Shown here piece after piece: positions 13,093 through 26,369 of a stretch of DNA of 64,000 bases. Location of the stretch: positions 621,094 through 685,093 of the forward strand of contig VZTJ01000079.1 in NCBI GenBank assembly GCA_013397795.1, written 5' to 3'. The notes under the pieces were generated by a model. The model had not been told where the DNA came from. It searched no databases and saw only the letters and a list, made by a program, of their open reading frames with translations. This stretch comes from Orthonyx spaldingii. Taxonomy: Eukaryota > Chordata > Aves > Passeriformes > Orthonychidae. A program made the translations under genes and the position numbers. The stretch's first letter is position 1. Each line of letters opens with the position of its first letter.

Positions 13093-13130
13093 TGTAAAGA
13101 TGCTGTACTATAAACTACAGCATCTTTACA
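13093..13130. repeat. Perfect 15-bp inverted repeat with an 8-nt loop
   Basis: TGTAAAGATGCTGTA at 13093-13107 is followed by CTATAAAC and the exact reverse complement TACAGCATCTTTACA at 13116-13130. The 11-mer TGTAAAGATGC recurs once nearby at about 13215. The stem is shorter than a typical pre-miRNA. It could be the core of a palindromic MITE-like element or a chance palindrome. Confidence 0.9.
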
Positions 13131-15661
13131 CTTAAAACAAAGGGGAATCTCCTTTATTGATTGTTGCTTCATGTGCTGTGCATCCAGCTTCCTCATAGCA
13201 CAGAGAGGAGTTATGTAAAGATGCAGGTTCAGTAGCTTTGTACTGGAAATCGTGTCCCGAGGTCACAGCTCACCACTGCACCACTGGAGCTGACGAGGTG
13301 TTACCCCTCCATAGCTGGTCTTTGAACACACATCACTGGTGTTTGTCTTTTGATTCATAAACTTTTGATTTATAAAGACCCTGCAATGGCAAGTAGACCT
13401 AGTCTGCTTAGGGGGATATTTCATGAACTACTTAGAAAGTTTATAAAACAGACTCCCTGGATTATGAAGCAAGGGGGTATCTGTTTTGTAAGGAACATGT
13501 TATGAAATGAATTTGTCTCTAGGCCTAAGTTAACTATTTTAATGATCCTGCTGGTGGTTGTCATGGGTGTCGTTCTGTGAGCATATTGTGACCTACGTGC
13601 TTGTGATCATTTGTGAAATACAAAGATTTAAAAATACATTGAACTTTATTGTTTCCTTGCCTCCTTCCACTGAAATAAATGGAGGTGATCTGAATATTGG
13701 TATGTTGGGCCAGGTCTCTCTTCCAGTAAGGTCAATGAGAGTTTTACTGTAAGCTTAAATGAAAAGAAAACAAGCCCTATTCTTTGAGAAAATGAGCATA
13801 ATAATAGACCTGGCCAAAGCAATCCTTAGCGTAACCCTGTTGTCCTGTGTGGAGTTACACCAGGGACCATGGTGTGCTGTGTGGTGAGGAGTTACACGAA
13901 CCTGAGCACTGCAGTAAGGTCCTTCTGCTGGCTGTCCACAGTGCTGGGTCTCAAGGACATCTGAGGGTGTAAAACCAGGCATCAAATGAAGACAAGGTGT
14001 TCTGCCCTTACGGTGCGTGCACAAACCTCTCCTGGCCTTCCCAAAGACATGACTCTGCTGCTTTTGAAGGAGCTCCTTTAAATTTGTATCTGTATAACTG
14101 GAATCAGAATTAATCTATTCATGGGTTAATGAAATCTTTAAGAACAAAGTGCATATTTAAATAGAAGAAATATGCAGGCATGCAAACACAGGATTCATAT
14201 GTGAAAGCAGAAGGGGAGCGAGATCTCTGGAGCACAGAGTAACAAGCTGGTGTGGAGGATGCCAGGCAGGAGCTGATGCAGGCTGTGCCCCATGCTGCTG
14301 CTACCCCCATGAACTTTGCTAAGCTTTTGCTATGTGAAATGTAATAAATTGATGAGCACAGCTAGGCCTTGCAGTACCTCTGCTTGTTCTCTTGTGCTGT
14401 CCTGACATTAAGTACATAATCTGATGGCAGGGACAGGTGTTGTCAGTCACTCTTGTTGCTGGTATAACTCCACTGATGCAGAATTATACCAGGCTGGTGT
14501 CTTTCCTAACCCGAATTTACAGCTGGGAGAAGCTGCAAAGCTGGAATTAAACTCCAGAGTTACGAACTCAAATCTCCATACTCTGTCTACCAAACTACCT
14601 ACTCCTTCATCTCAGCTCCTGTGATTAGCATGTACTTCAATCTTGTGATGCTTAAAAATGAAATTACATCTGTAAAAACTTTACAGGGGTTTGTTTTTAC
14701 CTGACCTGCTCTCACTTGAAACTTTGCCAGGCAGGACAGCTCTTAGCTTCACAAGTGTGCCTGACTGTGTTCCTTCCTGATGCAAGCACTGACAACTGCC
14801 TGTCTGCCAGAGCTGGGCACAAGGACACAGAGGCAGAGCACAGGAATTTGGTGTTCACCTGCACTGTGTTAAATTGACTCTACTGCAGTTTGGTATGCGG
14901 TCAAAGGCTAAAACTGCTGCTTTTTTATTTGCTGAGGATCACATAAAGCAAAACGTGGGAGGAGTCCTGCACGTGGATGCTGGGAAGTTATTATGCAGCA
15001 TTTGCACCATTCCTCTTGGTCAGACTCAGAAGGGATCAGTTGGCAAGCACTGGAAACTGAAATTTGCACGATAAAGCTGAAACGCTGAAGGAATCCCAGT
15101 GCAAAGGGCAGGCTCCCGTTATGCCTCCCTCCTAATGGAGTGCAGATGCTGCCAGTGCTGCAGGTAATCCATTTAGATCTGGGAGACACTTCTGCAGCAG
15201 CAAATCTTTCTCTTGAGAAAGTGGACAATGAAAACCAGGGACTCTTTTTAACCTCTTTGGTGTCATACTGTGTTAGGCCAACAATTTGTACCAGTGCAAT
15301 TGACACCAAAGGCTGCAGCGTTGGCATTTGGGGAATGTGGTGTGCAGACTGCTGCCTAAACTCTGCCCTTGAAAAACTCGCATACAGTTCCATGGGCAGA
15401 TTTGACTTGTGGAACTCCATGGGAACCAGTACGTGACAGTGGAGAAACTGGGTCCTCTGCTTGTGCCAGGGAGGAAATGAGGGCTGAATTTGGGCCAGTA
15501 GTACATAACATTGCTGTTGAATGAGGAAAAAAATTCAACGACTGTTTTTTAATCTTACGGGGGAGCGGGGTGGGGAGATAAAGCTTGGAGTTAATACCAG
15601 TTTCAAACATATTTCTTCTTCGTTTCACATCCAGTTGTATTCTGTTACAGGCACGAGGGTT

Positions 15662-15827
15662 AAAATGGGGGCCTGCTTCTGCTTCCAGCTATATCAGAGG
15701 ATGTTTTGGCCTTGACTGGAACCAGAATCAATGGTTCCATGACCANAAAATGGGGGCCTGCTTCTGCTTCCAGCTAAATCAGAGGATGTTTTGGCCTTGA
15801 CTGGAACCAGAATCAAACCCATGACCA
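15662..15827 (+). repeat. Tandem duplication of about 85 bp with an N at the junction
   Basis: Two copies (15662-15745 and 15747-15827) start AAAATGGGGGCC and end CATGACCA. They differ at one base in the middle (CTATATC versus CTAAATC) and in a short segment after AATCA near the end. The only ambiguous base in the window, N at 15746, lies exactly between them. An assembly joint of overlapping contig ends or two haplotypes is as likely as a real tandem repeat. Confidence 0.92.
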
Positions 15828-18800
15828 GAGTATTGTATTCAAGAATGAATCTCTCACAGTCACATAAGCAAGTCAGGTTCAGCTTTCAGTAGCTCATCAG
15901 AATTCAACAGTTAACAGTTTACTTATTATTTTAAAGTTTTTGATGAGCTTAATTCTGTAGGGCAAGTGTCCTCTGTGCAGCAGGGGTATTGCTGTCTCCT
16001 TCCCAGGTGTGGGTTCCTTCTCTATAGCGCCTAGACAGAGGCTCCTCCTTTTTTGGGGAATGTGGCTGTGGAGGTGGGCTCTTCCTAGCAGATATGGTGG
16101 TGGTGGGTTGCTTCCTGTCTGTCCCTGCTCTCTGGGTGCAGAAACGAAAAACCTGCTGGAGACTCCTCTTTGTTTCTGCTCATCTGCCAATGGCTCAGGC
16201 TCACCAGCAAAAAGCATACACAAGTCTTCCTACCTGGTGTGGCTCTGTTGGCTTTGGTGATTGTTTTCCCTTCAAAATAGCGTTTTAACAAGTCATTTTT
16301 GATGTGTTCAGTTTCTTTATGTGAACAGCCAGGAACAATACATTGGAACAATACAGCTTAATCAAAAGTAAGAATAAACAAGAGAACAAACATTATTCAT
16401 TCATCATTTGAAGCGTGATAATAAAATATGGATAGAGAGAGCTGGATGCAACTCTCCAATCACACACATGCTGGTATAAAAATAGGACCAGTGACAGCAA
16501 GTGCTGATGTGAGCTGTGCTGGAGGTGTGCAGTGCTGTAATGCAGCAGTTTTACATTCTGGCACTGGGCAAAATTGGTGTTGTTTACTCAGTGGAGGGCA
16601 GAAGAATGGGCTGCAGAAAAAGCAAATGGAGCAAGGATGTAAGACAAGCCAGGTTCTTTCCATATTACTGTCAACAATGGGAGAGCTGTACCAGTTTAGT
16701 GGGTCAGCATACCAAGGAAATGTCCAAGCAGCATGGGCACTGCTTCAAGCAAGAAAGCTAATACATCAGTACCCAGGGAGACTGGAATTGTTCCTGTGCA
16801 CAGCACTGGAGGCTGGCCCAGTGTGGGCACCAAGGGTCGCAGGGTGTCCCTGCTCAGCCCAGGCGATGCAGAGCTTCAGAGTCCCGGGCAGCCCGTGGCT
16901 GGGAACTTCTTCCGGTGGATCTGGAAATAAAGGGAAAAATCATAGGAAAAAACTGCTCAGCTTTCACATATCTGGGATTAGAAGCAAAGGGCTGTGGCTC
17001 CAGCAGGTTAGGTGTTCTAGCTGTTTACGTGAGCAGTGTGTGCCAAAGTCAATGGGTTGGTTGTCACCGTTTGTGCTTTATGAAAGGTTGTGAAGCCCTT
17101 GAGTCGATGGCATCCCTCTTTCTCCTGCTGAAATGTCCTGGTTTCACAGCACCCACTCATGCAAAAGACATGGAGGGCCAGACTCACACCCTGAAAGGGA
17201 AATAAGTTCCATATGAAATTTTCCCTGCCTTCGCTGAGTCTCAGTGGGAGTTTCACTCTTGACTTCAATGAGCGAGGATTTAGCCCGTTTATATTACAAT
17301 GTAACTAGTGTCTGCATGTTGTCAACCTCCCAGCATGCCCAGTTGTACTGGGGTGTTGGTAATGGAAGTAAGGTCCAGATTTAGTCAGATTGAAAATCTT
17401 AGTAAAATACTGAGTTATCCTGCACTTGAAGGTACGGAAAGAAGGTGAGCAGCAAGAGAGCTGGCATTTGGTGCAGCCCTGCTCTCACCAGGGCCTTCGT
17501 AGCACCTTGGTTAAGGGAAAGGGATGGTTAAAGGAATGGCAAGAAAAGACTTGTACAGGCAGGAATGTTTTATTTGAATTGTGTATCTTCTCATGTATTA
17601 ATAACGTAATTTTCTTGAGTGCCTGCAACTCCCACAGAGTTTGAGCTGCAGTGCAGTTCTTGCAGGGTTGGGACCTTTGGAAAACCAGGGAACACTTTGG
17701 GAAACTAAGATGCTCGGTTTGGATTTTGGTTTAAGTTAAAGAATTTTTGTTCTGAGTTGATTTTCATGGCAAATATTTCATGTAAATTATGTGTTGAGAA
17801 AACATGAGAGGCCCAGAACCCTCACAGGCCTCAAATCAGAGCAGCAGGAACAATGGCGTAATAGAAACAGGATACAATATAAATTTAATTATTTTAATCC
17901 TCACTAACTATTTAGGGAAAAGTTCAGTTTGAATGAAGTAAAAGACACAAGGAGAGAAAAAATAACCTAAATGTTATGTTGAAAAAAACAACAGTACCAG
18001 AAATCCATCTTACATGCTTCTTTAACTTCAAGTGTAAGTCCACAGTTTAAAATAAAGAGAGGAATTCCCAGATAGATGGGTATTAGCTGCAGTGTAGCAA
18101 CTTCTGTGTAGCTACTGGACCTCGGCGTATTTCACTGAAAGAATAATATTCAGCTCTGCCCTGAAAACATTCTGCATTTTAAAGGCTCACACTGTATTGT
18201 AATATTATTTGGTTACTTTTATTAAAAATATGCAAGTCAGCCAGACTCTTGTGGTCTCACTCTCCCCAAACAGTTAGTGCTTGTTAGGAGCAGGGGTGGC
18301 GGAACTGGCCTGTCTTGCACTGCAGTAACAGCAGCCTCTCTGCTCGGATTGGGATGCCCTGGATCCTCACCCCTGCCATGGTCAGAGCCCTGTTCTGGTC
18401 ATGGTTACTCCAGAGCAGCTCAGCCAGACCAAACAATGGGAATTGTGTGGTTAAGCATCATAAATCATGGGAGGCTCTTTGTCACTGTCCCTGGTGCAAA
18501 AGATGAACAAGCCACGTCAGTGGCAGGTAGGGAACTTCTAATGAAGAAATGCAAATTGTACCTGTATTTGAAAGTTATGGCTTTTTCCTTGTCAGGCACA
18601 GCAAATCCATTTCATGACTGATGAGTTAAATAGGTGTGGTGGGATGCTGATGTGTGTAGTGAAAGGGTTCTGTCCTCTGTGTGTGTGTCTGCTTCCTTTA
18701 CCTATGGATGTAGTTATGTGCCAACTTAAATGAAAGGATTCATGATACAGCAATTAACATACTAGAAACTGTTTGTTTATTGAACTGTTTTAATAGCTGT

Positions 18801-20229
18801 TAAAATAGCACACTAAAATAGATAAATTCTTGAATAAGGCAAATTGGAATCATCAGCCTGGTGAGGGGCTGTGTCCTGCCACCATTACTCGTGGTTGAGT
18901 TGCACTTTGCTCCTGTTGGTCATCCACAAGACACGTGGCAGCAGCCAGGGAGAAACTGGCTGCCGAGAAATTGGGGATAAGTGACCAGTGCTGATGGGCT
19001 TAATCCCAGTGAGGTGAAGGGTTTAGGGTTAATACCTTTTTAAACCTGGTGGGAATGAAAAGCTTGGAAAGGAAAGCTTACGGGAACGTCAGTTCCTTTA
19101 GGATTTGGTCTGCTCGTTGTAATTGTTTGACCACTCCTCCTCCTCCCTGTTGGGATGTGTGGCTGAAGAGATGCAGGGCCAGAGTGGCTCTTGACTACCA
19201 AGAGAATTTTTTCATTCAAGAAAAGACACAGGCTTCTCTGCCTGGGATTAGTGTTGTCACTTCCTTGTCTTACCTGCTAATTTTTAAGTTGATACTGTTT
19301 CTACAAATTAGAAGATAAGTGTAGTGCATCAAAATATGAATACACACACATTTCCAAGAAATTACATATCAAAGTCATCTGCTAAAGTGTCTTAAATGTG
19401 GAGATACACTGTTAACAACAAACATCTCGCACCCTTACCATGAATGCTTTGTGGTATTTCAAAAATAACAGGTAATTTCCACTTCAGTGGCTTTTATTAC
19501 CTGTTGCTCCAGTGGACTTTAATTGATAGTAACAGTGAACAGAAAACACAATTGTCCATGGCTTTATCTTAACTACGAAATCCATTATATACCTAATTTT
19601 GCTTTTTTAGTCGTGGCAGAGAAAGAAGAAGGAAAATCCTTCCAGAGCTTCCTAAGAATGATTCTGCATGGTAGATTATAATGTTCTTTATGGATTATTG
19701 ACTTTTAAAAATACATGTTGATACTATATAGACTATCTCTGATCTGTTACAAAAATAGATATTGTAGCCTGAACAGCAAAATATGAAGTATTAAATCTAG
19801 GTAATAGATGCTGCAGTTCCTTCAGGTGCTTAATAGTTAATGAGTGTAATATCCTTCAGAAGCACAGCAAAGTGAGCATATGGCTCAAAAAACTCCTGTG
19901 GCATTCCAGGATCAGCACTGGGAGGCAGGAACAGGAAGGCATAGGAACTGGAGATGGATAAACATATTACCTTGTGAGTTACCTCCTTGTAGTGGGTGAC
20001 CCTGGCTGGACTCCAGGCACCACCAAAGCTGCTCCCTCACCCCCTCCACAGCTGGACCAGGGAGAGAAAATATAATGAAGGTTCAGGAGTTAAAGACCAG
20101 GAGAGATCATTCAGGAAATGCCATCACAGGCTAAACAGGCTGGAATTAGAGATATTAGTTGGATTTATTTCTAACAAAATCAGAGCAGGATAATGAGAAG
20201 TAAAATAAACCCTTAAAAACACCTTTCCC

Positions 20230-21130
20230 CCACACTGCCCTCCGTCCCAGCTCTATCTCATCCCTTGATGGCACAGGGAGACAGCAATGGGGTTTGTGAT
20301 CAGTTCATCCCCCGTGGCTTCTGCTGCTGCTCAGGGAGAGGAGTCATTCCCCTGCTGCACTGTGGGGTCCCTCCCACGGGAGAGTTCTCCAGGAACTTCT
20401 CTGATGTGGCTCCATCTCACGAGCAGCAGCTCCCTGTGAACGGCTGCAGCGTGAGTCCCTCCCACAGGCACAGTTCCCCTCAGACTGCTGCGGTGTGGGT
20501 CACCCTTCCACGGGGTCAGTCCTGCAAGAACAGGCTGCTCCAGCCTGGGAGCAGGACCCCTCCCTCCATGGGCCTCCCATGGGGTCACAGCCTCCTCCAG
20601 GCATCCACCTGCTCCAGCGTGGGCACCTCCCCAGTGGGTGGATCTCTGCATCCCCCATGGATCCCAGGGGCTGTGAGTGGATCTCTGCATCCCCCGTGGA
20701 CCCCAAGGGCCGCAGGCGCACAGCTGCTTCACCACAGTCCTCACCATGGCCTGCAGAGGAGTCTCAGCTCCCATGCCTGGAGCACCTCCTGCCCCTCCTT
20801 CTCCACTGACCTTGGTGTCTGCAGAGTTGTTCGTCTCACATCTTCTCATGCTGCTCTTCTCTGGCCACAGTTACAACTGTACAGTAACTTTTTTTTTTCT
20901 CCTTCTTAAATCTGTTATGCCAGTGACATTACCACTATTTCTAATTGGCCCAACCTTGGCCAGTGGCACATCTGTCTTTGGAGCTGCCAGGAATTGGCTC
21001 TGCCAGACATGGAGGCAGCTTCTGGCAGCTTCTCAAAGAAGCCACCCCTCTAGCCCCTCTGCTACCAAAGCTTGGCCATGCCAACCCAATACACTCAACC
21101 CTTCTGCTGAGATGGGATGGTACTGCTTGA
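20230..21130 (+). mobile_element. GC-rich interspersed-repeat-like block, family not assigned
   Basis: The block contains degenerate repeats of a phrase like CTGCTCCAGCGTGGG...CCCACGGGGTC, seen for example at about 20500-20640. It also has a near-perfect 39-bp tandem unit starting at 20638 and again at 20677 (GTGGATCTCTGCATCCCCC). It continues through GGAGCACCTCCTGCCCCTCC, then ACTGACCTTGGTGTCTGCAG, and on to CCAACCCAATACA near 21091. I recall this arrangement from repeats scattered in bird genomes, probably LTR- or retroposon-derived, but cannot name the family. The open frames inside it (214 codons +, 172 codons -) look like by-products of its composition. Confidence 0.5.
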
Positions 21131-24100
21131 TGCTCTTGTTAAAAACTGAGGCTTTTGTATTTATGGCTGCTTCTCATAGGTCAGTTTTGTTTTGAGCATC
21201 TGTGGTAGCTCACTTTGTGCCATCAGGATTGACAGGTCTGGGGCTGAGTGATGCCAGGCAGTGCCCGTGGGACAGTGGCACCTGAGCCTGCCTTGCTGAA
21301 GGGGAGGTGCTTGCCCCAGCCACGTGGAAGCAGTAGGAGAAGGAGCCTGTGGTCAGGGTGACTCGAGCCCGTGGAGTGGTGGGTGACCTGTCTGGCACCA
21401 GAGGCTTGATGCCTGCACTGCGCTTGGAACTGGAAGCTGGTACCTGATCTGGTACCTACTTTTGCCAGAAACTCCTTTTGGGGCACCTCTCTGTGCCCTC
21501 AGGCACAAGTGGCTGCTTGGATGTCACAGTTTGCAGAGCAGCAGTTCATACCCAAAGTTTAAGACTCAGACTCTCACACACAGTTTTTGCCCATCACTGT
21601 CCAAACAAAAGATGCTTAAAATTCTCCTCAGCTGAAACACCCTCCAAGCCAAGCACACGCCTGCAGCAGTCTTAGGTGGTGAAGATGTTGTCTTTGATTA
21701 AGGTGGAAGAGCTGCAAGGGCAAAGCCTCAAAGGGTTTCTGCAGCATAGGGCAGCCAGGTTGGGTGGGCACCGACCCTGCTGCAGCCCCTGGCTCTCCTC
21801 AGTGCTTTCTTCTCTCAGCTGGAGAGGGGCTTAAAATCACCTCTCAGAGAGCAGGGAGGGAAGGCATGGTACAACCATACAACTATCACACTAATTGTAG
21901 CTGAAGTTATAAACTGAGGCAGATCAGAAAACCTACTGCAGCCAGATGCAACTTTTAGCCACGTTTCTCGCTGTACAGGGCGTGAGGGAGCTTGTGTCCT
22001 GGCAGAGGCAATGCCTTCACACCTCTCTGCCATAACTGATGCCAGGCCAGAAGGCAGAAGACACCCATCTGCTGGGTAATCCCTGCCCTCCTCTGGCCAG
22101 CCTGGCCTGCTTTTCAGACAGGCTGGGTGCTTTAAGGTACTTCCCTGGGGAAAGCAGCTGCAGGTGCTTTCCCCATTATGGTTTGCTTTGCTGGGAACTT
22201 GTGCACAAATCCAAACAGTTTTATAGAAATAATGGAAATAGGAAAAACGCTACTGGGAAGGTCTGGCAGCACTGTCCACTGCCCACGCAGCCTGTGCTGC
22301 TTCAGCTGGGCTGTGGCAGTGCCAGCAGAGTACTGGCTCCTGGCACAGCCACTTCAGAGGCTTTCCACAGCTCTTTCCCAGCAGTTATCATCCCCTTGTG
22401 ATGGGACAAACAGCAGACTCCTGACAGACACAGCTATGTGAGCAGCAGTGCCAGACACAGTGTAACGCCTGTGAAGCACCTCTGCTCCAATTCATGGCAT
22501 TTTTTCTCTTCCAAGCAGATAATAGTATCTATCCTACCCACCTTGAGCAAACATTTAAGAGATAAGCAGCACTGTTTGTGCTCATCAGCAGTGACTGGAC
22601 TCTGCTCATCCACAGGGGACACTTTGCTAGTGTGTCCCGCAGGACAAATTCAGGTCATGCTCAGTGTCCCACCTCTGAACAACCCTCTTCTTCCTCTCTG
22701 TGGCATTTCCCACAGCCACCTCCTCCTCCGCCTCCAGCTCCACAGCCAGACCCAACAGCCAAGCACAGCTGACAGCCCCATAAAGCACAGGAGAGCTGCA
22801 GAGCTGGTGTTGGCTCCGCTGTGTGTTTGCACTGAGGACAGGAGGGCACACGGAGGGGCAGGTTCAGCAGGGAGGGCACCGGCTGCAGCACAGACCCACC
22901 ACACGTTTGCAGGACCCACAGACAGGCATTTCTCTCTTCCTCCCCTGGCCTCCCATAAAATTAGGAAAGAGACACGTTTTAATGACAGTTCGCTGAAATG
23001 TGCATTCCCTGCTGATTTGACATTGGGCAGAAAAAGTGTCTACAAAATCAATTTTTAATAAATGTAAACAACTAAATTATGAATGATAAAAATATCACTG
23101 AACAGTTAAATATTAATCATGTAATTACTTAAATTAATACTTTTAGTGCAATATTGTGATAGAGAGTTCTCCTTATGCTGTGTCACTGCACTGGCCCGAC
23201 TGGTGCGCAGGGGACAACAGGACCACAGTGGCCTCCAGAGCAGAGGGACTTGGGCCCCTCAGGGCCTTATGGTGCCACAGCCCGAGTTGCTGGCTGTCCC
23301 ACAGTTCCCACAATACTGGGTGCTCTTCTTAAGACCTCTGGAACGAGATTTATTAGGAAAGAACTTCTATTTTCTCTTCAAAATAAAGCTGTCAAGAAAA
23401 TGGCTAAACTGGCCCCAAACCAGAAAGCAAACTGCCCCACCCCAAAAACTTTTCTGTCCCAAAGTGCTGTGAAACTCCCCATCAGCTCTGTGTGAGGTGC
23501 AGACCCACAGCTATGCACAGTGATGATCTTTGGGAAGACCAAAGGTGCTCCGGAGGGAGCTGGGGGTGCCAAAAACCCTGGCTGCTTCTGGAATGGAGCT
23601 GGGAGAGTTGATGAAAGAGATGCTGTGTTGTGAGCTCTGTTGTGGGGGCTGGACCTAGTGCCCTGCAGTGCCCCCCTCTGTGCTCCTGCCTCAACAGGCA
23701 CTGCAGGGAGCCTGCGGGGTGGAAAATTGGTCACCAGGATTAGGGGGGGTGGGCAGCAGCCTTCTGTAGGTACTTGTGGGCAGCACAGGGCTTCTTTCCT
23801 TGCCTAAGAAACTGAGAAAAGAATTTACTGGCACTCTTGTCCTTGTGGGTTGGCTGGCTGTGTTGTTTGTTTTTAATCTAATAAAAGAAGATCTTAGTAT
23901 CATAGTAAAATTGGTACAAAGCTAGAAACTCACCCCTCGGCATTTTGGCGAAACATTATTGAAAATGTAAAAGCCTTAAGCAGAAACAACAGAAGCACAA
24001 AGAAACAGTAGGAATGGGATCAGCAGGTTGTGTTCTGGCTCTTGGGAGAGGCAGAGGAGTGCATCCAGCCAGGGGTCGAGGTGCCAGGCTGGAGGCTGGA

Positions 24101-26340
24101 CACCAGCCCTGAGGTGGCTCTGCGGCAGCGGTGGCTGAGGGCAGGGACCCATGGAGGGTTGGGATGGCAGCATTGCAGAGCAGTGACCAGGCAGGTGGGA
24201 GGAGCTCATTGCTGGGAGGGCAGGAGCAGCTGAGGAGGAAGAACAGGCGACTGGGAGGATCTGTGCATTGGGCAGATGGGGTGAGCATAGCGGGACCTGG
24301 CCAGGCGGTGGAGGCAATGGAAAGACAGGCTTGGCATCCTTAGCTTTGCAACTGCTGGAGTTGATCCTGGCTCAGTCTGCTCTCTGTATGGAAATTAAAT
24401 ATTGGACACAGATTACAAGTGTGTTTCAAAATTAGAAAGTGAAGCATCTCTTGCAAAAAGGTGGGAATGCTGAAGAAGTGTTCATTGTTCAGACTCTCCC
24501 TTTGCTGTAGGATCCCAGTGGAGCTGTTTTTGCCTTGTCTCCTTTCCCTCGTGCCTCCCTCCTCTTCACAAGCATCACTGGAAGTACCATTCCTGTGTGC
24601 TGTAAGCAAGTGCCTCCTGAAAGTGCCATTAACTAATTTGTCCACCAGTACAGTACTGCTGACCATGGCCACTCATAAAAACCACCATTTTTGGGGGTGA
24701 CTGCTGCCCAGTCTGAGCTGCAGCAACTCCCCATGACTTCTAACTCACGGCATATGGTGTGTCATTGGAGGGAGCAGCTTCCTGAGGCTGCCAGCCAGGC
24801 TGGTTCCTTATTTCTGACTGATCATCAGCAAGTCTGTACAGTGCAAAGCCCTTCCTGTCCCCCTGCACTTGCTGACTTGCTGGCTCTGTGACAGCCTGAG
24901 TGCATTCTGCTTTTCTGCTCCTGTGTGAGGAATTTTGTTCTGGCTGCCAAAGGCGCATCCGCGGAGAGCTCCGTGTCCCAGTGCAGAGCATGGAGCTACA
25001 CTGTGCTCTTTTCCACATCTACACACAGAGTGAGGAATCCTGTCAGGTGAACTGTCCATTTGAAGCTGTCATTTGAGCTCATTTTGTGCTCTCACAGCAT
25101 TGCATTTTCTGATGGACTTTTCCAGGTATGGTTTAAACTGGCAAGACGAGAGAAGCAGGAGCACTTTCCACATGCAGCATTACAACATACTGCAATGAAG
25201 TTGGTTCTTGGAACATAGCAGCCCCCTAAAATGTCAAATAAATCCTTAAACTATTAATCACTCTGTTTTTGGGGTGGCAGTTAAGTCTTTCAACACTCTG
25301 TGAGTTTCTTTCCCCAGCAGTAATTTTGCTGGTGAAGAAATACAGCTCAGGGCACTCCATAAAGTGGAGCCTCAAAATTCATGTTTTGTTTTCATTACCA
25401 AAAAAATGCTTTGCTACATTAAAGAGTGGCCCATTAAAATTGTGTACCCTGTCTTCTCTGCACCCTGTCGTTGTTGGCAAACCTTCCCCCGTGCCCGTGC
25501 AGAGCCGAGCAGCTTTGCTTCTGCAGACTCCACAGAGAAAGGGCAGCCAAGGGGAGGAGAGTTCAGCCACAGCTCAGCTTGTTTAGATGTAAGATCTCAA
25601 AACTTCCAAGAGCCATGCAAATTTACTCAGTAAATGTATGTACTGAACCTTAAGCTATCAGTGCTTCCTCTGCTTTCAGTGTATCCCAGCACAGCACACT
25701 GGCAAAGGAAATAAATTAACTGTCTGGTTCCTGGAATAAAATGTAACTCTGTACAAAGCAGAATATTTAACTGTCTCGGGCAAATGGGCCTAAAATAGGA
25801 ACGAAGAAGAAAACAGTGAATTACAGGAGTCTACTGAACCTTGTGATTATATAAACTAAATGTTGTCAGGTGGACTGGATGGTATTCTCTGATACTGTAG
25901 GAACACTAGAGATTGGAGAAAACAGTAAATGCTATAATTAGGGTTTAGGAGAGCACTTGGTTATTCTCACAAGTGACTCAGACTAGCTGTATGCTGGCAT
26001 GGGCATGACAGTGGGCAGTAAAACCTGGAGCTTCCTTAATTAAGAGGACAGAAAGGTTTTTAGCAAAATTCAGTGGAGACTTACTAAGTCCAGTTTTATT
26101 TAATATTTCCACAGCTTATTTAGATATAAATGGCACATTAATAAATTTGCAACTATAATAGCAAGTTAGAAGATCAGAGCAAGGTGCAGCTGTGGAGAGC
26201 ACATGAACCCAGGGCCAGCCATGCAGGGCACAGCCAGGAGCAGCAGCAGGGCAGTGGGGCAGCAAACCTGCCCCTTCCCAGCTCGGGTGGGCACTGGGGG
26301 CACTTCCAGATGCTCCCCACGCTGCTGGGCCTGATTGCTC

Positions 26341-26369
26341 GGGGCGGGGTGGTGGCACTGGGAGGAGGG
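26341..26369 (+). other. Possible G-quadruplex motif
   Basis: Four G runs of three or more (GGGG, GGGG, GGG, GGG) occur within 29 bases, the middle loop being about 10 nt long. This fits a loose quadruplex pattern in a GC-rich part of the intron. No function is implied. Confidence 0.4.

Noticed and set aside
16428..17093. 221-codon open frame on the + strand
   Set aside because: No recognisable domain, no splice or promoter context, and cysteine/glycine/serine-rich composition typical of chance frames.
20265..20909. 214-codon open frame on the + strand, with a 172-codon frame opposite
   Set aside because: Both fall in the repeat-like GC-rich block with internal duplications and look like by-products of its composition.
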